DNA from: Algoriphagus sp. NG3
Lineage (GTDB): Bacteria; Bacteroidota; Bacteroidia; Cytophagales; Cyclobacteriaceae
DNA: 64,000 nucleotides
Assembly: GCF_034119865.1 (NCBI RefSeq)
Contig: NZ_CP139421.1
Span: 1,612,001 to 1,676,000 of the forward strand
Direction of reading: 5' to 3'
Shown here: one piece after another, positions 1-9,735 of the stretch
Layout: each line of letters opens with the position of its first letter
Numbering within the stretch: position 1 is the stretch's first letter
Notes under the pieces: generated by a model
What the model was told of the DNA's origin: nothing
The model's input: the letters and a program-made list of their open reading frames with translations, nothing else
Database searches by the model: none
Position numbers and translations under genes: made by a program

Positions 1-1
1 C

Positions 2-592
2 AAAAAACTCGATGTCAGATCTGAAGTGAAGCAGGGGACCGATCAATTATTCAAAGCGAATCTGGGTAGAATGGTAGATGAAATAGGTCGTGGGATCCAG
101 CAAAAAGTGCAGGTTTGGCTGAAGGATTATTATTCGCTTAGTAGTGATACCACTAGTGACAGGCTGGTGGAGCCTGCTGCTTTTTCTTCTAATTACGAGA
201 GTATCTACGCTTATGAGCCAGCTAGCAAAAGTATGAAAGTATTTAAGATTGAGCGGATAGGAGAGGTGGTGCTCAGTCAGCAAAATTGGAAATCTGAAGC
301 GAAGCATGAATTGCCTGGCAAGCAGCTGTTTGGCTTTACCGGAAAGAATAAATTTAGAGTGAAGTTAAAGCTCAGTAAAAAGGCTTATCAACTCATGATG
401 GAAGAGCATCCCAATGCCAGGCCGTTTACCTCGGTTAAAAACCGAAACCAGTATTATTTTGAAGGTGAGGTTCCCCAGCTCCCCGGATTGGCCAGGTTTA
501 TTTTAGGCTTGCCAGGTGAGATCAAGGTTGAAGAAGGGGAGGAGATGAAAACCTACTTGAATGGGCAGTTGGAAAAAGCTAAATTCCTTTAA
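2..592 (+). CDS. WYL-domain transcriptional regulator (C-terminal part, cut by window edge)
   Basis: The reading frame is already open at base 2 and runs to a TAA, so only the last 196 residues are visible. The middle of the fragment (from about YYSLSSDTTSDRLVEP to HELPG) resembles a WYL sensor domain, the SH3-like fold that binds small molecules or nucleic acid in helix-turn-helix regulators. The following section, with RVKLKLSKKAYQLMMEEHP, resembles the WCX C-terminal extension of the same regulators. The N-terminal helix-turn-helix would lie upstream of the window. In this family the protein usually acts as a cytoplasmic transcription factor; its target cannot be read here. The family call is moderate because the HTH is missing. 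Confidence 0.7.
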   Translation, partial: KKLDVRSEVKQGTDQLFKANLGRMVDEIGRGIQQKVQVWLKDYYSLSSDTTSDRLVEPAAFSSNYESIYAYEPASKSMKVFKIERIGEVVLSQQNWKSEAKHELPGKQLFGFTGKNKFRVKLKLSKKAYQLMMEEHPNARPFTSVKNRNQYYFEGEVPQLPGLARFILGLPGEIKVEEGEEMKTYLNGQLEKAKFL

Positions 593-1072
593 TACCTGTA
601 TTTCCAATCGAACTCTCAAAAGCTGTTTTCATTGTGTTTGGTGTGTTGATGGCAATAGCCAAAATTCCTTCGCTTTTCAGCCCAGATTAATGGTGATTCG
701 ACTTCACCCACAAGTGACATGTGAACAAAAAAATGGCCTCAATGCTATTGTTGACCGAAGTTCTCCGATGCATTGGTCTTCCACTGACAGAAAAGCGAAT
801 ATAGATAGTCAAAGCAAAAAACTAGGAGCAAAAGGGTATTTCGTGCATTTGCGATTACAAAAGTCAAAAAATGTGAGAGAAGGAGTGATCCAATTGCAGG
901 AGATATTCCGTTTATACCTTCGAATATCCAGTTGAAAGATCAAAAAGTGCAAAGTAATATTAGTATCTTTTAATTATAATTTAGGTATAAGTAAGAAATT
1001 GATTAATTTGCACACGAATTAGTCATTGATGTTTGTGGTTTTATAACTTAGCTATTTGAATAAATTTGTACT
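593..1072. other. 480-bp intergenic region, no supported gene
   Basis: A frame starting inside the end of the WYL gene stays open to 935, but its translation is rich in Cys, Trp and His, has no recognisable motif and begins inside another gene, so I treat it as chance. Just before the next start codon (1063-1070) lies TAAATTTG, which fits the Bacteroidota -7 box TAnnTTTG but sits too close to the ATG to be a normal promoter. I see no convincing terminator or RNA structure. Confidence 0.5.
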
Positions 1073-2983
1073 ATGAATTTTTTGACGCGGTTGAAAATCC
1101 TTCCTAGATGGATAATTGCCACCCTTGATTCTTTAATTCTTTTCCATTGTGCCTTGTTTGGGTACTTGGTACGGTTCAATTTTGAACTGGCTCTAATCGA
1201 ACAATATGACGCTATAGCAGGTAGTTTCACCTTTATGGTAGGGGGGTTACTTGTAATGCAAAATACCCGTAGTTACGAAGGTATTGTGAGACACACTGGT
1301 TTCAGGGACGGATCGAATATTTTCAGAACCGTACTGATTAATTTTGTCCTCTTTCTTTTTCTGAACTTCTTTCATGGCAATTTTTTGAATGATAGGTTTT
1401 TGCTCCCTACCTCAGTTCTGATTATAGCGAGCCTTTCCTCGTTGTTTATGCTTATTTTTTATCGGTTGTTGGTTAAGGAACTCTTTGTGTATCTGAAAAA
1501 TGGGATATTGGTAAAAGAACTGAAGAACGGAGTGATATTCGGTGCCGGTGAGGCTGGGATCATTGCCCAGGAGGCGATTAAGAGAGATAGTAAAATATTG
1601 TTTAATACAGTGGCCTTTTTGGATGATGACCCTAAAAAGGAAGGTAAAAACATTGATGGGAAAAGAATTTATAAGGGTTTAGGGGATCTTGAGAAGCTGT
1701 CAAAACAATTCGGTATTACTGAATTGATAATTGCTGTCAGGGATCTTTCAGTACTTAGAAAAAATGAAATTATAGATGAGTGTCTTCGGCTAAATATATC
1801 AGTATCACTTGTCCCTCCGGTAGATCAATGGATCAATGGGGGGCTTACCGCTGGGGCAATACGGGAAGTCAAAATCGAGGATTTACTGAGTAGGGAGCAG
1901 ATCAAGCTTGATAACCCAAGAATTCACGAAGATCTTCAGGGGAAAGTGATCTTGGTAACCGGAGCTGCTGGATCTATAGGGTCTGAGCTTTGCAGGCAAA
2001 TATCCCATTATGAACCTAAGCTTCTTATCTTATTCGATATAGCCGAATCGGCCTTATACGATGTAGAACAGGAATTCAAAGAGAACTACATGTACTGTCC
2101 TATCAAGATTGTACTGGGGGACATCAGGAATAAGAAGAAGATCAAGGAGGTTTTTAAGGCCTACAAGCCCCAGGTTGTTTTTCATGCAGCTGCATACAAG
2201 CATGTGCCGATGATGGAAAATTATCCTGAGGAAGCCATTCAGTCCAACGTGCTTGGCACCAAGATGCTGGCTGATATCTCGGTATTGGCGAAAGTGGACA
2301 AGTTTGTATTCGTATCTACTGATAAGGCAGTGAATCCTACTAACGTGATGGGTGCGAGCAAGAGAGCAGCAGAAATGTATGTTCAGGCACTTAATGAATA
2401 CCTGGAGAGAAATCATAAAAGCTATCATACCAAGTTTATCACCACCCGTTTTGGAAATGTACTGGGTTCCAATGGCTCAGTTATCCCCCTTTTCAAAAAA
2501 CAGATCCTGCACGGCGGTCCGATTACGGTAACTCACCCTGACATTACAAGGTATTTTATGACCATCCCGGAAGCTTGTCAGCTCGTATTGGAGGCCGGGA
2601 TTATGGGGGAAGGTGGAGAGATTTACGTTTTTGACATGGGAGAGCCAATCAAGATTCTTGACCTTGCCCATAAAATGATACAGCTTTCCGGTAAAAAAGT
2701 AGATGAAGATATCAAAGTTGTATTTTCTGGTTTGAGAGAAGGGGAAAAGTTGTTTGAAGAACTTCTGAATGATTTTGAGACGGTGAAGATCACCCATCAT
2801 CCCAAAATAAAAATAGCACAGGTTCTGCCTTCTTCCTATCACAAAATTGATGGTCAGATTGAGTTGTTTATGGAGCTGGTTCATAAAAATTCCGAGAACG
2901 AGTTGGTTTCACATTTAAAGGTGATTGTTCCAGAATTTATCTCCAATTCATCTCGATTTGAGGTTTTGGATAGAATGAATTGA
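1073..2983 (+). CDS. PglF/CapD-type UDP-sugar 4,6-dehydratase, membrane-anchored
   Basis: This 636-residue protein has four hydrophobic N-terminal segments (about residues 13-33, 47-63, 83-102 and 108-132). A first Rossmann-like motif follows (VIFGAGEAGIIAQ, about 154-166), then a full extended-SDR dehydratase domain. The NAD-binding motif VTGAAGSIGSELC lies near 293-306, YKHVPMME near 375, and the catalytic STDKAVNPTNVMGASKR segment near 415-430. The family converts UDP-GlcNAc-type nucleotides to 4-keto-6-deoxy sugars, the first step toward bacillosamine, QuiNAc or FucNAc for capsule, O-antigen or protein glycans. Length matches full-size PglF/WbpM/CapD proteins. It stands alone, followed by a bidirectional terminator, so the glycan it feeds cannot be told from context. 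The exact product sugar is inference. Confidence 0.92.
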   Translation: MNFLTRLKILPRWIIATLDSLILFHCALFGYLVRFNFELALIEQYDAIAGSFTFMVGGLLVMQNTRSYEGIVRHTGFRDGSNIFRTVLINFVLFLFLNFFHGNFLNDRFLLPTSVLIIASLSSLFMLIFYRLLVKELFVYLKNGILVKELKNGVIFGAGEAGIIAQEAIKRDSKILFNTVAFLDDDPKKEGKNIDGKRIYKGLGDLEKLSKQFGITELIIAVRDLSVLRKNEIIDECLRLNISVSLVPPVDQWINGGLTAGAIREVKIEDLLSREQIKLDNPRIHEDLQGKVILVTGAAGSIGSELCRQISHYEPKLLILFDIAESALYDVEQEFKENYMYCPIKIVLGDIRNKKKIKEVFKAYKPQVVFHAAAYKHVPMMENYPEEAIQSNVLGTKMLADISVLAKVDKFVFVSTDKAVNPTNVMGASKRAAEMYVQALNEYLERNHKSYHTKFITTRFGNVLGSNGSVIPLFKKQILHGGPITVTHPDITRYFMTIPEACQLVLEAGIMGEGGEIYVFDMGEPIKILDLAHKMIQLSGKKVDEDIKVVFSGLREGEKLFEELLNDFETVKITHHPKIKIAQVLPSSYHKIDGQIELFMELVHKNSENELVSHLKVIVPEFISNSSRFEVLDRMN

Positions 2984-3000
2984 TTAATCGATGCCCATAA

Positions 3001-3037
3001 AAAAGCCCTCAAAAACACATAGCTGATGAGGGCTTTT
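3001..3037. terminator. bidirectional intrinsic terminator between dehydratase and cyclophilin genes
   Basis: Perfect 11-bp arms (AAAAGCCCTCA, 3001-3011, and its complement at 3027-3037) with a 15-nt loop lie between two convergent stop codons. T-rich runs follow the stem on both strands. Confidence 0.85.
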
Positions 3038-3058
3038 ATTCATTTAAGAACTTAACGC

Positions 3059-3496
3059 TTAAGATTGCGAAACAACAATCTTCTCGATTTTGTCCCCTGC
3101 TTTAATAGCGTCAATCACTTCCAAACCTTCTACTACCTTACCAAAGCAAGTGTGGTTTCTGTCCAGATGGGCCGTATTATCTCTGCTGTGGCATATAAAG
3201 AACTGGGAGCCTCCAGTATTTCTTCCTGCATGAGCCATAGACAAAACCCCTCGGTCATGGTACTGGTTATCCCCGTCCAATTCACATTTGATGGTGTAGC
3301 CCGGTCCACCGGTTCCATTTCCTTTAGGACAACCTCCCTGAATCACAAAGTTTGGAATAACCCTATGGAATGTCAATCCGTCATAGAACCCTTTATTGGC
3401 TAGATCTATGAAATTCTGAACGGCAATAGGTGCGTCATTCTCATAAAACTCCACTTTCATTGTGCCTTTTTCTGTAATCAATTCTGCTGTCTTCAT
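3059..3496 (-). CDS. cyclophilin-type peptidyl-prolyl cis-trans isomerase
   Basis: This 145-residue single-domain cyclophilin carries the family core [13 protein letters not shown], the loop [16 protein letters not shown], and SQFFI. It would catalyse cis-trans isomerisation of Xaa-Pro bonds during folding. No signal peptide is visible, since the protein starts directly with [17 protein letters not shown], so it is likely cytoplasmic. Length is typical of bacterial PpiB-like proteins. It is convergent with the dehydratase gene and shares its terminator. The upstream region is repeat-rich and contains TATTTTTG on the minus strand, a plausible -7 box. Confidence 0.93.
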   Translation of the reverse strand: MKTAELITEKGTMKVEFYENDAPIAVQNFIDLANKGFYDGLTFHRVIPNFVIQGGCPKGNGTGGPGYTIKCELDGDNQYHDRGVLSMAHAGRNTGGSQFFICHSRDNTAHLDRNHTCFGKVVEGLEVIDAIKAGDKIEKIVVSQS

Positions 3497-3631
3497 TTTT
3501 TCAGGTTTTTGTTATATCCCCATCTGGAGCTTCGCATATTTGCTGCGCAAAAATATAACAATTGCAATAAGATTTAACATGTTTTCCATATACGTGATAT
3601 ATAATTACTTCAAATCAAATGGATAGGTAAG

Positions 3632-3720
3632 GCATGCTGAAAATGCCAGCAAAAGATTAAAAGCTATGATTTTAAAGGATTAGTCTATTTTTATGCGATC
3701 ATAATCGTTTTTCTATGGCC
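3632..3720. repeat. dispersed intergenic repeat, copy 1 (degenerate)
   Basis: This stretch aligns by eye to 52602-52694 over its whole length. Shared blocks are TGCTGAAAA, AAAAGCTAT, a GATTA segment and a TTTTT-ATGCG segment, separated by diverged bases. Copy 1 has lost most of the terminal inverted-repeat character seen in copy 2. It is probably an old non-coding mobile or palindromic element; I found no coding capacity. Confidence 0.5.
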
Positions 3721-3891
3721 ACATAGCCTGTCTCAAACATGTCTGCCTAAGGCAGGCTTGTTTTGGGAGAATCTCGCCTCACAGATAATCATTCCAGTGT
3801 GTATCGTTTTCTAAATGTCATCCTGTCCTGTAGGCAGACTCCATTTCATGCGATTGGTTTTGTAGTTAGCGCAAGTTTGTTGATGAAAATA

Positions 3892-3917
3892 GCACCTGCC
3901 CGATAGCAGACAGGTGC
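3892..3917. repeat. short palindrome of the CCTG...CAGG type downstream of pckA
   Basis: Seven-base arms GCACCTG and CAGGTGC enclose 12 nt that can form a competing small CTGC/GCAG stem. It lies 16 bp beyond the pckA stop. No T-run follows on the minus strand, so I do not call it an intrinsic terminator, although it could stabilise the pckA 3' end. Similar CTGCC/GGCAG palindromes occur at 3743-3755 and 3821-3840. Confidence 0.45.
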
Positions 3918-3933
3918 ATGATTGTTCATGTCA

Positions 3934-5535
3934 TTAGGTAAGCGGCCCACCTGCTAGGATATCCTCAGAGGAAAAGTCTTTGAACTTCTCAAAATTTGAT
4001 TTAAAAGCTTGTGCAAGATCTTTTGCCTGCTTATCGTATGCGTCTGCATTTTTCCAGGTTTGCCTTGGATTTAAGATATCCGCAGGTACATTAGGACACT
4101 CCTGTGGCACTTGAAAACCGAAGAACCTGTGCTGGGAAAATTGCACATGGTCTAACTTTCCCTCCAAAGCCGCAGTAATCATAGCTCGGGTGTATGCCAG
4201 TTTCATTCTGGAGCCTATTCCGTAAGAGCCACCTGTCCATCCGGTATTTATCAACCATACATTAGTGTCATATCTCTCCATTTTTTCACCGAATAGGGTG
4301 GCATATCTGGCTGGATGCAAGGGAAGAAATGCTGCCCCAAAACATGCTGAAAAAGTCAGTTTCGGTTCAGTGATACCCATCTCTGTTCCTGCTACTTTAG
4401 CCGTATAGCCTGAGATGAAATGGTACATTGCCTGGTTTTTATTTAGCTTGGAAATAGGAGGGATTACCCCAAAAGCATCTGCTGTAAGAAAGAAAATGTT
4501 TTTAGGTATTCCTGATTGGGAAGGAACCAGCGCATTTGGTATATAATCGATGGGGTAGGCGGTACGGGTGTTTTCCGTTACCGATTTATCCATAAAATCT
4601 ACATCCCTAGAATTCTCTTTAAAGCGGGTGTTTTCTACTATAGATCCGAACCTGATTGCATCCCAGATTTCAGGCTCTTTCTCTCTAGTCAAGTCTATAA
4701 CTTTGGCATAGCAACCTCCTTCGAAGTTGAAAACTCCTGTTTCAGTCCATCCATGTTCATCGTCACCCACTAGTTTCCTGTTTGGATCAGCTGATAAGGT
4801 GGTCTTCCCAGTCCCTGACAGCCCAAAGAAAACAGCGGTGTCTCCCTCATTTCCTGTGTTTGCGGAGCAGTGCATAGAAAGCACATTCTTTTCATGCGGA
4901 AGAATGAAATTCAAAACGGAGAAAACCCCTTTTTTCATTTCCCCTGCATAACCGGTTCCTCCAATCAGGATGATCCTTTCTGTAAGATTGATAATAGCGA
5001 AATTTGGATTGGCAGTACCGTCAGTAGCGGGGTCAGCCTCAAATTCCGGAGCGCAGATAATGGTAAAGTCATGTTCAAAGTCTTTCAATTCTTCTTGGGA
5101 AGGCCGTAGAAACATGTTGTGGCAAAATAGATTATGCCATGCCAGTGTGTTAACCACCTTTAATTTAAGCCGGTGATCAGGATCTGCACCAGCATAGGCA
5201 TCCCGCACGAATAATTCCTTGTCCGAAAGATGAGATTTCATTTTCTCCAGCAACAAATCAAATTTACCGGAGTCAAATGGAATGTTGATGTCGCCCCACC
5301 AGACAGAGTCTTTGGTTTTATCATCCAGTACGATGTACCGGTCTTTTGGGGATCTTCCGGTAAATCTACCGGTGTCGGACATGAGGGCGCCAGTCGATGT
5401 AAGTTTTCCTTCTTTTCGCGCCAAAGCAAATTCCACCAGTTCAGCCGGTGGAAGGTTGTGGTGAACCTTTCTCTTTGTTGTCAAACTGAGAAAGTCCAGG
5501 GGGGAAGTCTGGGTTGCCAGATCTAGTTCCTGCAT
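3934..5535 (-). CDS. pckA: phosphoenolpyruvate carboxykinase (ATP)
   Basis: This 533-residue cytoplasmic enzyme interconverts oxaloacetate plus ATP with PEP, CO2 and ADP, the entry step of gluconeogenesis. The ATP-type family signature is clear: substrate loop TGRSPKDRY near residue 53, P-loop GLSGTGKTTLSADP near 239-252, metal-binding DDEHGW just after it, and ENTRF and GGSYGIGSRM further on. The P-loop and metal-site residues look intact. Length matches the family (about 530-540). The gene is transcribed alone, divergent from the POT transporter across a 218-bp gap that must contain both promoters. Confidence 0.97.
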   Translation of the reverse strand: MQELDLATQTSPLDFLSLTTKRKVHHNLPPAELVEFALARKEGKLTSTGALMSDTGRFTGRSPKDRYIVLDDKTKDSVWWGDINIPFDSGKFDLLLEKMKSHLSDKELFVRDAYAGADPDHRLKLKVVNTLAWHNLFCHNMFLRPSQEELKDFEHDFTIICAPEFEADPATDGTANPNFAIINLTERIILIGGTGYAGEMKKGVFSVLNFILPHEKNVLSMHCSANTGNEGDTAVFFGLSGTGKTTLSADPNRKLVGDDEHGWTETGVFNFEGGCYAKVIDLTREKEPEIWDAIRFGSIVENTRFKENSRDVDFMDKSVTENTRTAYPIDYIPNALVPSQSGIPKNIFFLTADAFGVIPPISKLNKNQAMYHFISGYTAKVAGTEMGITEPKLTFSACFGAAFLPLHPARYATLFGEKMERYDTNVWLINTGWTGGSYGIGSRMKLAYTRAMITAALEGKLDHVQFSQHRFFGFQVPQECPNVPADILNPRQTWKNADAYDKQAKDLAQAFKSNFEKFKDFSSEDILAGGPLT

Positions 5536-5753
5536 AAATATTTGGGTTTACAATCTGAAAATTGTCTTCACAAAACTACTCAAATGCCAGCTAAAAAAAA
5601 CATAAAAAAGTGCTTTATTTTTTATTACAATCGATTGCATGAAAGAAACGAATGTTTATTTGGTCACCGGTTTTCTGTGATATGGTATCTGGAATACTTG
5701 TGATCAACCTGGGGTAAATTCGATGCTTTAGCTGTAAATCCACATTCTTTCCT

Positions 5754-7379
5754 TTGGAAACAACTGATAAAAAGGTTTATCATTGTGAAATTGATTTCAC
5801 CCAAATAAAACTATCCTTGGAAAAACAACTTACTCCTGAATTTGAAGGGCCTACTATTTTTGGCCATCCCAAAGGCTTGATGACACTTTTTTTCACAGAA
5901 ATGTGGGAGCGGTTCAGCTATTATGGTATGCGGGCATTGCTCATACTATTTATGACCTTGGCTATTGCAGAAGGCGGTTTGGGTTTTGACGACCAGACTT
6001 CCGGAGCTATTTATGGTCTTTATACTATGGGGGTATATTTGTTGGCCTTGCCAGGTGGCTGGCTTGCAGATAGGCTTTTTGGCTTGAAAAAATCAGTGTG
6101 GTACGGTGGTATCATCATTGCTATTGGCCACTTCACTATGGCGCTTCCTGGGATAATAGCATTGTTTTCAGGCAATCATGATGCAAAACATGAGCTGAAT
6201 ACGCTTGATACTTCTTCATTCTTTCTGGGATTAATATTAATTGTGGTCGGTACAGGGCTTTTAAAACCAAATATCAGTTCGATAGTTGGGCAACTATATC
6301 CCAAAGGAAGTACAAAGCGCGACGCAGGTTTTTCTATTTTCTATATGGGAATCAATTTGGGTGGTTTCATTGCTCCGATTGCCTGCGGAACTTTGGCTAC
6401 CTATGATATGCATTTAGGTTTTGGGCTTGCGGGGCTGGGGATGGTTTTCGGACTTATTCAGTATAAATTGTCCGGAGGAATACTGGAAGGATATGGGGAA
6501 CCGCCATTGTTGGTGACGGAAGAAGAGCTCTCGGGTCAAAAGAAGCTGAGATCTCTAGTCACTTACATCGGACTAGGTGTGGCGGCTGTGGTAGGCGTGT
6601 TGTTTATGGGGGTCATTCCAATCAATGTTTCTGCCATTGCAGGAGCCTCTGGGAGCATCATTGCGCTTGTAGCTTTCGGTTATCTGGGTTATGTGATTGT
6701 CTTTGGCGGACTTGGCAGTTCAGATAAAAAGAAAGTAGGCGTCATCGCTGTTTTATTCCTCTTTTCCGCAATGTTCTGGTCAGGGTTTGAACAGGCTGGT
6801 TCTACGCTGAATCTTTTCGCGGAACGCTTTACAGACCGCCGTATCTTGGGTTGGGAGATCCCTACAAGTTATTTTCAGTCTGTAAATTCTATGTTCATTA
6901 TTATTTTTGCACCTATTTTTGGTGCGCTTTGGGTTTGGCTGGGCAGAAGGAATCTTGAGCCAAGCTCACCCCTGAAATTTACTTTTGGACTCCTGCTTTT
7001 GGGTATTGGTTTTTTTGTGATGTATTTCGCTACCAAGATCGCAGCTTCAGGTGAACTAGCTGCGCCTACCTGGCTTTTGGTCACCTACATGTTCCATACC
7101 TTCGGTGAGTTGAGTTTGTCACCCGTAGGACTTAGTTTGGTGACCAAACTGGCACCGAAAGGCTATGCAGGACAAATGATGGGAATCTGGTTTTTGTCGA
7201 TTGCACTGGGAAATCTGATAGCAGGCTTGATAGCCGGTGAAGCTAGCGGAGGAACTGATGAAGCGTTGGCTCAGATGCCAGACCAATACATGTTGATTGT
7301 TTATACTGTATTTGGATCGGCTACCTTACTTTTCCTACTGAGACCTATGCTTAAGAAGATGATGGATGATGTAAATTGA
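5754..7379 (+). CDS. POT/PTR-family proton-coupled peptide transporter
   Basis: This 541-residue polytopic inner-membrane protein would import di- and tripeptides with protons. It carries the family motif EMWERFSYYGMR near residues 49-60, the A-motif-like GGWLADRLFG near 100, and FSIFYMGINLGGFIAP near 195-210. Many hydrophobic helices follow to the C-terminus. No ATG lies in frame upstream of the conserved region after the last stop at 5715. The start is therefore TTG at 5754, or a downstream codon; the first in-frame ATG would be too close to the conserved core. Transcription ends at a strong terminator at 7432-7471. Confidence 0.93.
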   Translation: METTDKKVYHCEIDFTQIKLSLEKQLTPEFEGPTIFGHPKGLMTLFFTEMWERFSYYGMRALLILFMTLAIAEGGLGFDDQTSGAIYGLYTMGVYLLALPGGWLADRLFGLKKSVWYGGIIIAIGHFTMALPGIIALFSGNHDAKHELNTLDTSSFFLGLILIVVGTGLLKPNISSIVGQLYPKGSTKRDAGFSIFYMGINLGGFIAPIACGTLATYDMHLGFGLAGLGMVFGLIQYKLSGGILEGYGEPPLLVTEEELSGQKKLRSLVTYIGLGVAAVVGVLFMGVIPINVSAIAGASGSIIALVAFGYLGYVIVFGGLGSSDKKKVGVIAVLFLFSAMFWSGFEQAGSTLNLFAERFTDRRILGWEIPTSYFQSVNSMFIIIFAPIFGALWVWLGRRNLEPSSPLKFTFGLLLLGIGFFVMYFATKIAASGELAAPTWLLVTYMFHTFGELSLSPVGLSLVTKLAPKGYAGQMMGIWFLSIALGNLIAGLIAGEASGGTDEALAQMPDQYMLIVYTVFGSATLLFLLRPMLKKMMDDVN

Positions 7380-7431
7380 TACGGGAGCAGATGTTTATCG
7401 GTTGGGTTCAAAAAATCACTTAAATCCGACT

Positions 7432-7471
7432 GGAAGATTACGCTTTTAAATCAGTGTAATCTTCCTTTTTT
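7432..7471 (+). terminator. intrinsic terminator of the POT transporter gene
   Basis: Perfect 10-bp arms (GGAAGATTAC at 7432-7441, complement at 7456-7465) with a 14-nt loop, followed by six T residues on the plus strand. Confidence 0.9.
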
Positions 7472-7570
7472 ACTACCTCCATCCAAATCGATTTCGTCTA
7501 GGTAGCCTCACCTCAAGGGGCGGCTCGACTGGGATATGACATGAAATACTATAGCTTTTTTAAATCATGA

Positions 7571-8272
7571 TCAAAACAAGCTGGTCTGTACCGTAGTCTT
7601 TTTGGCAGCCTGTATGGTACCTTTGAGCATTTCCTGCATCAGACGAAGAAAACCGGGCTCCCAGTTTTCTGCATGTATTTTTAAGTCTTTACCTTCGTAC
7701 TCGATTGGCCCTAGCATTTTTTCATAGCCTATGATCATACTCCAGATCGTATAAAAGGTGATTTCCGGTTGAAGCTCTGCCCGGATGCTCCCGTCTTTTA
7801 TCCCTTGACTTACCATCATGATCCCTATTTTGGCCGGCTCATGGTGGATTTCCAGTAACTTCTGGAAATGTACTGACTCCAATGTTTTGGGGTCTATCCA
7901 TTTCCGTGTTTCAGGGTTATTAAATTTCTTGAGAAGATCTAGAAAGTTAATAATGGCATCGTAGTAAACCTGATTTGATTTTGCAAAGCCCACTATCCTG
8001 ACCAACAAGGAGGACAGCATGTCCATTCCGCTTTTTCCTTTTGTCCTGTTGGACCACTCATCCCTAAATTCATCTTTAAATTGATCAAAAGCCTTTTTGG
8101 TCAAGGCCATAAACAGATCTTCTTTATTTTTATAGTAAAAGTAAGTGAGTCCCTTGCTGATACCTGATGTTTTGGCTACATCTTCCATGCGGGTGGCCTG
8201 ATACCCTTTGGATGTGAATAGTGCTACCGCTGAATCAAGAATGAGTTTTTCTTTGTTTTTCTCTCCTGCCAT
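7571..8272 (-). CDS. TetR/AcrR-family transcriptional regulator
   Basis: An N-terminal TetR helix-turn-helix is clear: LILDSAVALFTSKGYQAT, then MEDVAKTSGISKGLTYFYY and KNKEDLF. About 170 residues of helical ligand-binding and dimerisation domain follow. I chose the ATG at 8272 (233 aa, starting MAGEKNKEK); a longer frame reaches 8305 but adds residues unlike the family. Proteins of this kind usually repress nearby efflux or lipid genes and are released by a small ligand. The neighbours (POT transporter, tyrS) do not suggest a target, and no clear operator palindrome was seen upstream. Confidence 0.9.
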   Translation of the reverse strand: MAGEKNKEKLILDSAVALFTSKGYQATRMEDVAKTSGISKGLTYFYYKNKEDLFMALTKKAFDQFKDEFRDEWSNRTKGKSGMDMLSSLLVRIVGFAKSNQVYYDAIINFLDLLKKFNNPETRKWIDPKTLESVHFQKLLEIHHEPAKIGIMMVSQGIKDGSIRAELQPEITFYTIWSMIIGYEKMLGPIEYEGKDLKIHAENWEPGFLRLMQEMLKGTIQAAKKTTVQTSLF

Positions 8273-8367
8273 GAGACAATTTCTTTGTTTAAAAATACAG
8301 TCCAAAGATATTAAACTTGGGTCAAAAATCGGTTTCAGACTTTCGTTAATTTGACGAAAAATTAAAA

Positions 8368-8403
8368 AAATAGGGCTTTAAGAAACCTTCTTAAGCCCTA
8401 TTT
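8368..8403 (-). terminator. intrinsic terminator of tyrS
   Basis: The stem is formed by AATAGGGCTTTAAGAA and TTCTTAAGCCCTATT with one bulged base and a tiny loop. It is followed on the minus strand by a run of seven T residues, 18 bp past the tyrS stop codon. Confidence 0.85.
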
Positions 8404-8420
8404 GTATGATTTTCAACTCC

Positions 8421-9713
8421 TTATTTGACTTCTACTATATAGTAATTTTTCTTGCCTTTTTGTACCAATAAATATTTGTTTTGAAGTAGAGTCAAGTTTA
8501 TGGTGGAATTTGGATCTGTCAGTTTTTCCTTATTTATGCTCACTCCGCCACCTTGTATCATTTTACGGGCTTCGCCTTTGGAAGCAAAAACCACTCCCTG
8601 GGTGATTTCCCCGAAAAGGTCTAAAATCGAAGTCAGCGTTTCATATTCACTCTTGTCGATCTGTACTTGTGGTACTCCATCAAATACCTGAAGGAATGTG
8701 CGCTCATCCAAAGCAGCCAAATCCTCAGTGGATGATTTTCCGAACAATATATCAGATGCCTTTACAGCCATTTGCAAATCAGATTCTCCATGCACCATAG
8801 TGGTGATCTGCTTTGCGATTTCCTTTTGTAGTATACGTAGGTGAGGCGTTTCGCTATGCTCTGATTCCAGTTTTGCTATAGTTTCCTGGTCTAAAACTGT
8901 AAATATCCTGATGTATTTGGAAGCATCCTCGTCCGATACATTCAGCCAAAACTGATAGAATGTATAGGGAGAGGTTTTCTCTGGATCCAGCCATACTGAA
9001 CCACCTTCGGTTTTGCCGAATTTGGTCCCATCTGCCTTGGTAATCAAGGGAACAGTGAGGGCATAAGCGCTTCCTCCGCCCATTCTCCGGATCAGCTCAG
9101 TTCCGGTCACTATATTTCCCCACTGGTCTGAGCCACCCAGTTGTATGGAGCAGTTCTCATTTTTCCATAAATGGTAAAAATCATAGCCTTGAATCAGTTG
9201 ATAGGTGAATTCTGTAAACGAAAGGCCATTTCCATCCTCCAGTCGTCTTTTGACCGAGTCTTTGGACATCATGTAATTCACCGTGATATGTTTGCCAATG
9301 TCACGTATGAAGTCCAAGAAGCTGAACTTTGACATCCAATCGTAATTATTTACCAGTTCGGCTTTGTTAGAAGTTCTTCCTGAGAAATCCAGAAACTTTG
9401 CCAACTGATTCTGGATGCATGCCACATTATGATCCAGTGTTGGTTTATCCAGAAGGTTTCTTTCTGCTGACTTGAAAGAAGGGTCACCAATCATACCTGT
9501 GGCTCCGCCTACCAAAGCAAAGGGCTTGTGTCCGGCTCTCTGGAAGTGTAGAAGTGTCATTACCCCCACTAGGTGACCAATATGCAATGAATCCGCCGTG
9601 GGGTCAAAACCTAGATATGCTGAAGCCATTCCTTTACTTAGGTGACCTTCTAATTCGGGAGTCATATCCTGAAGCATACCCCTCCAGCGCAATTCTTCTA
9701 TAAATGAATTCAT
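8421..9713 (-). CDS. tyrS: tyrosyl-tRNA synthetase
   Basis: This 430-residue class I synthetase charges tRNA-Tyr. Visible features are the HIGH box in [17 protein letters not shown] (about residues 37-53), the tyrosine-site region [18 protein letters not shown], and the KMSKS-equivalent KFGKT near 233. A C-terminal S4-like RNA-binding domain follows (from about 365, with [13 protein letters not shown]). I placed the start at the ATG at 9713, because [16 protein letters not shown] matches the usual TyrRS N-terminus; a frame-open extension reaches 9731. A TATATTTG box lies upstream at 9736-9743, consistent with a short leader. Confidence 0.97.
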   Translation of the reverse strand: MNSFIEELRWRGMLQDMTPELEGHLSKGMASAYLGFDPTADSLHIGHLVGVMTLLHFQRAGHKPFALVGGATGMIGDPSFKSAERNLLDKPTLDHNVACIQNQLAKFLDFSGRTSNKAELVNNYDWMSKFSFLDFIRDIGKHITVNYMMSKDSVKRRLEDGNGLSFTEFTYQLIQGYDFYHLWKNENCSIQLGGSDQWGNIVTGTELIRRMGGGSAYALTVPLITKADGTKFGKTEGGSVWLDPEKTSPYTFYQFWLNVSDEDASKYIRIFTVLDQETIAKLESEHSETPHLRILQKEIAKQITTMVHGESDLQMAVKASDILFGKSSTEDLAALDERTFLQVFDGVPQVQIDKSEYETLTSILDLFGEITQGVVFASKGEARKMIQGGGVSINKEKLTDPNSTINLTLLQNKYLLVQKGKKNYYIVEVK

Positions 9714-9735
9714 CTTGTATTGATTTTTCAAGGTG

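Larger units (their letters stand above)
3497..3933. other. 437-bp repeat-rich intergenic region
   Basis: No gene is supported here. The stretch holds a degenerate copy of a dispersed element (3632-3720) and three short CTGCC/GGCAG-type palindromes (around 3743-3755, 3821-3840 and 3892-3917). The cyclophilin promoter must lie at the low-coordinate end, and the end of pckA borders the other side. Confidence 0.6.

Noticed and set aside
561..935. 124-codon open frame overlapping the end of the WYL gene
   Set aside because: It begins inside another gene, has no motif, is rich in Cys, Trp and His, and has no start context; treated as chance.
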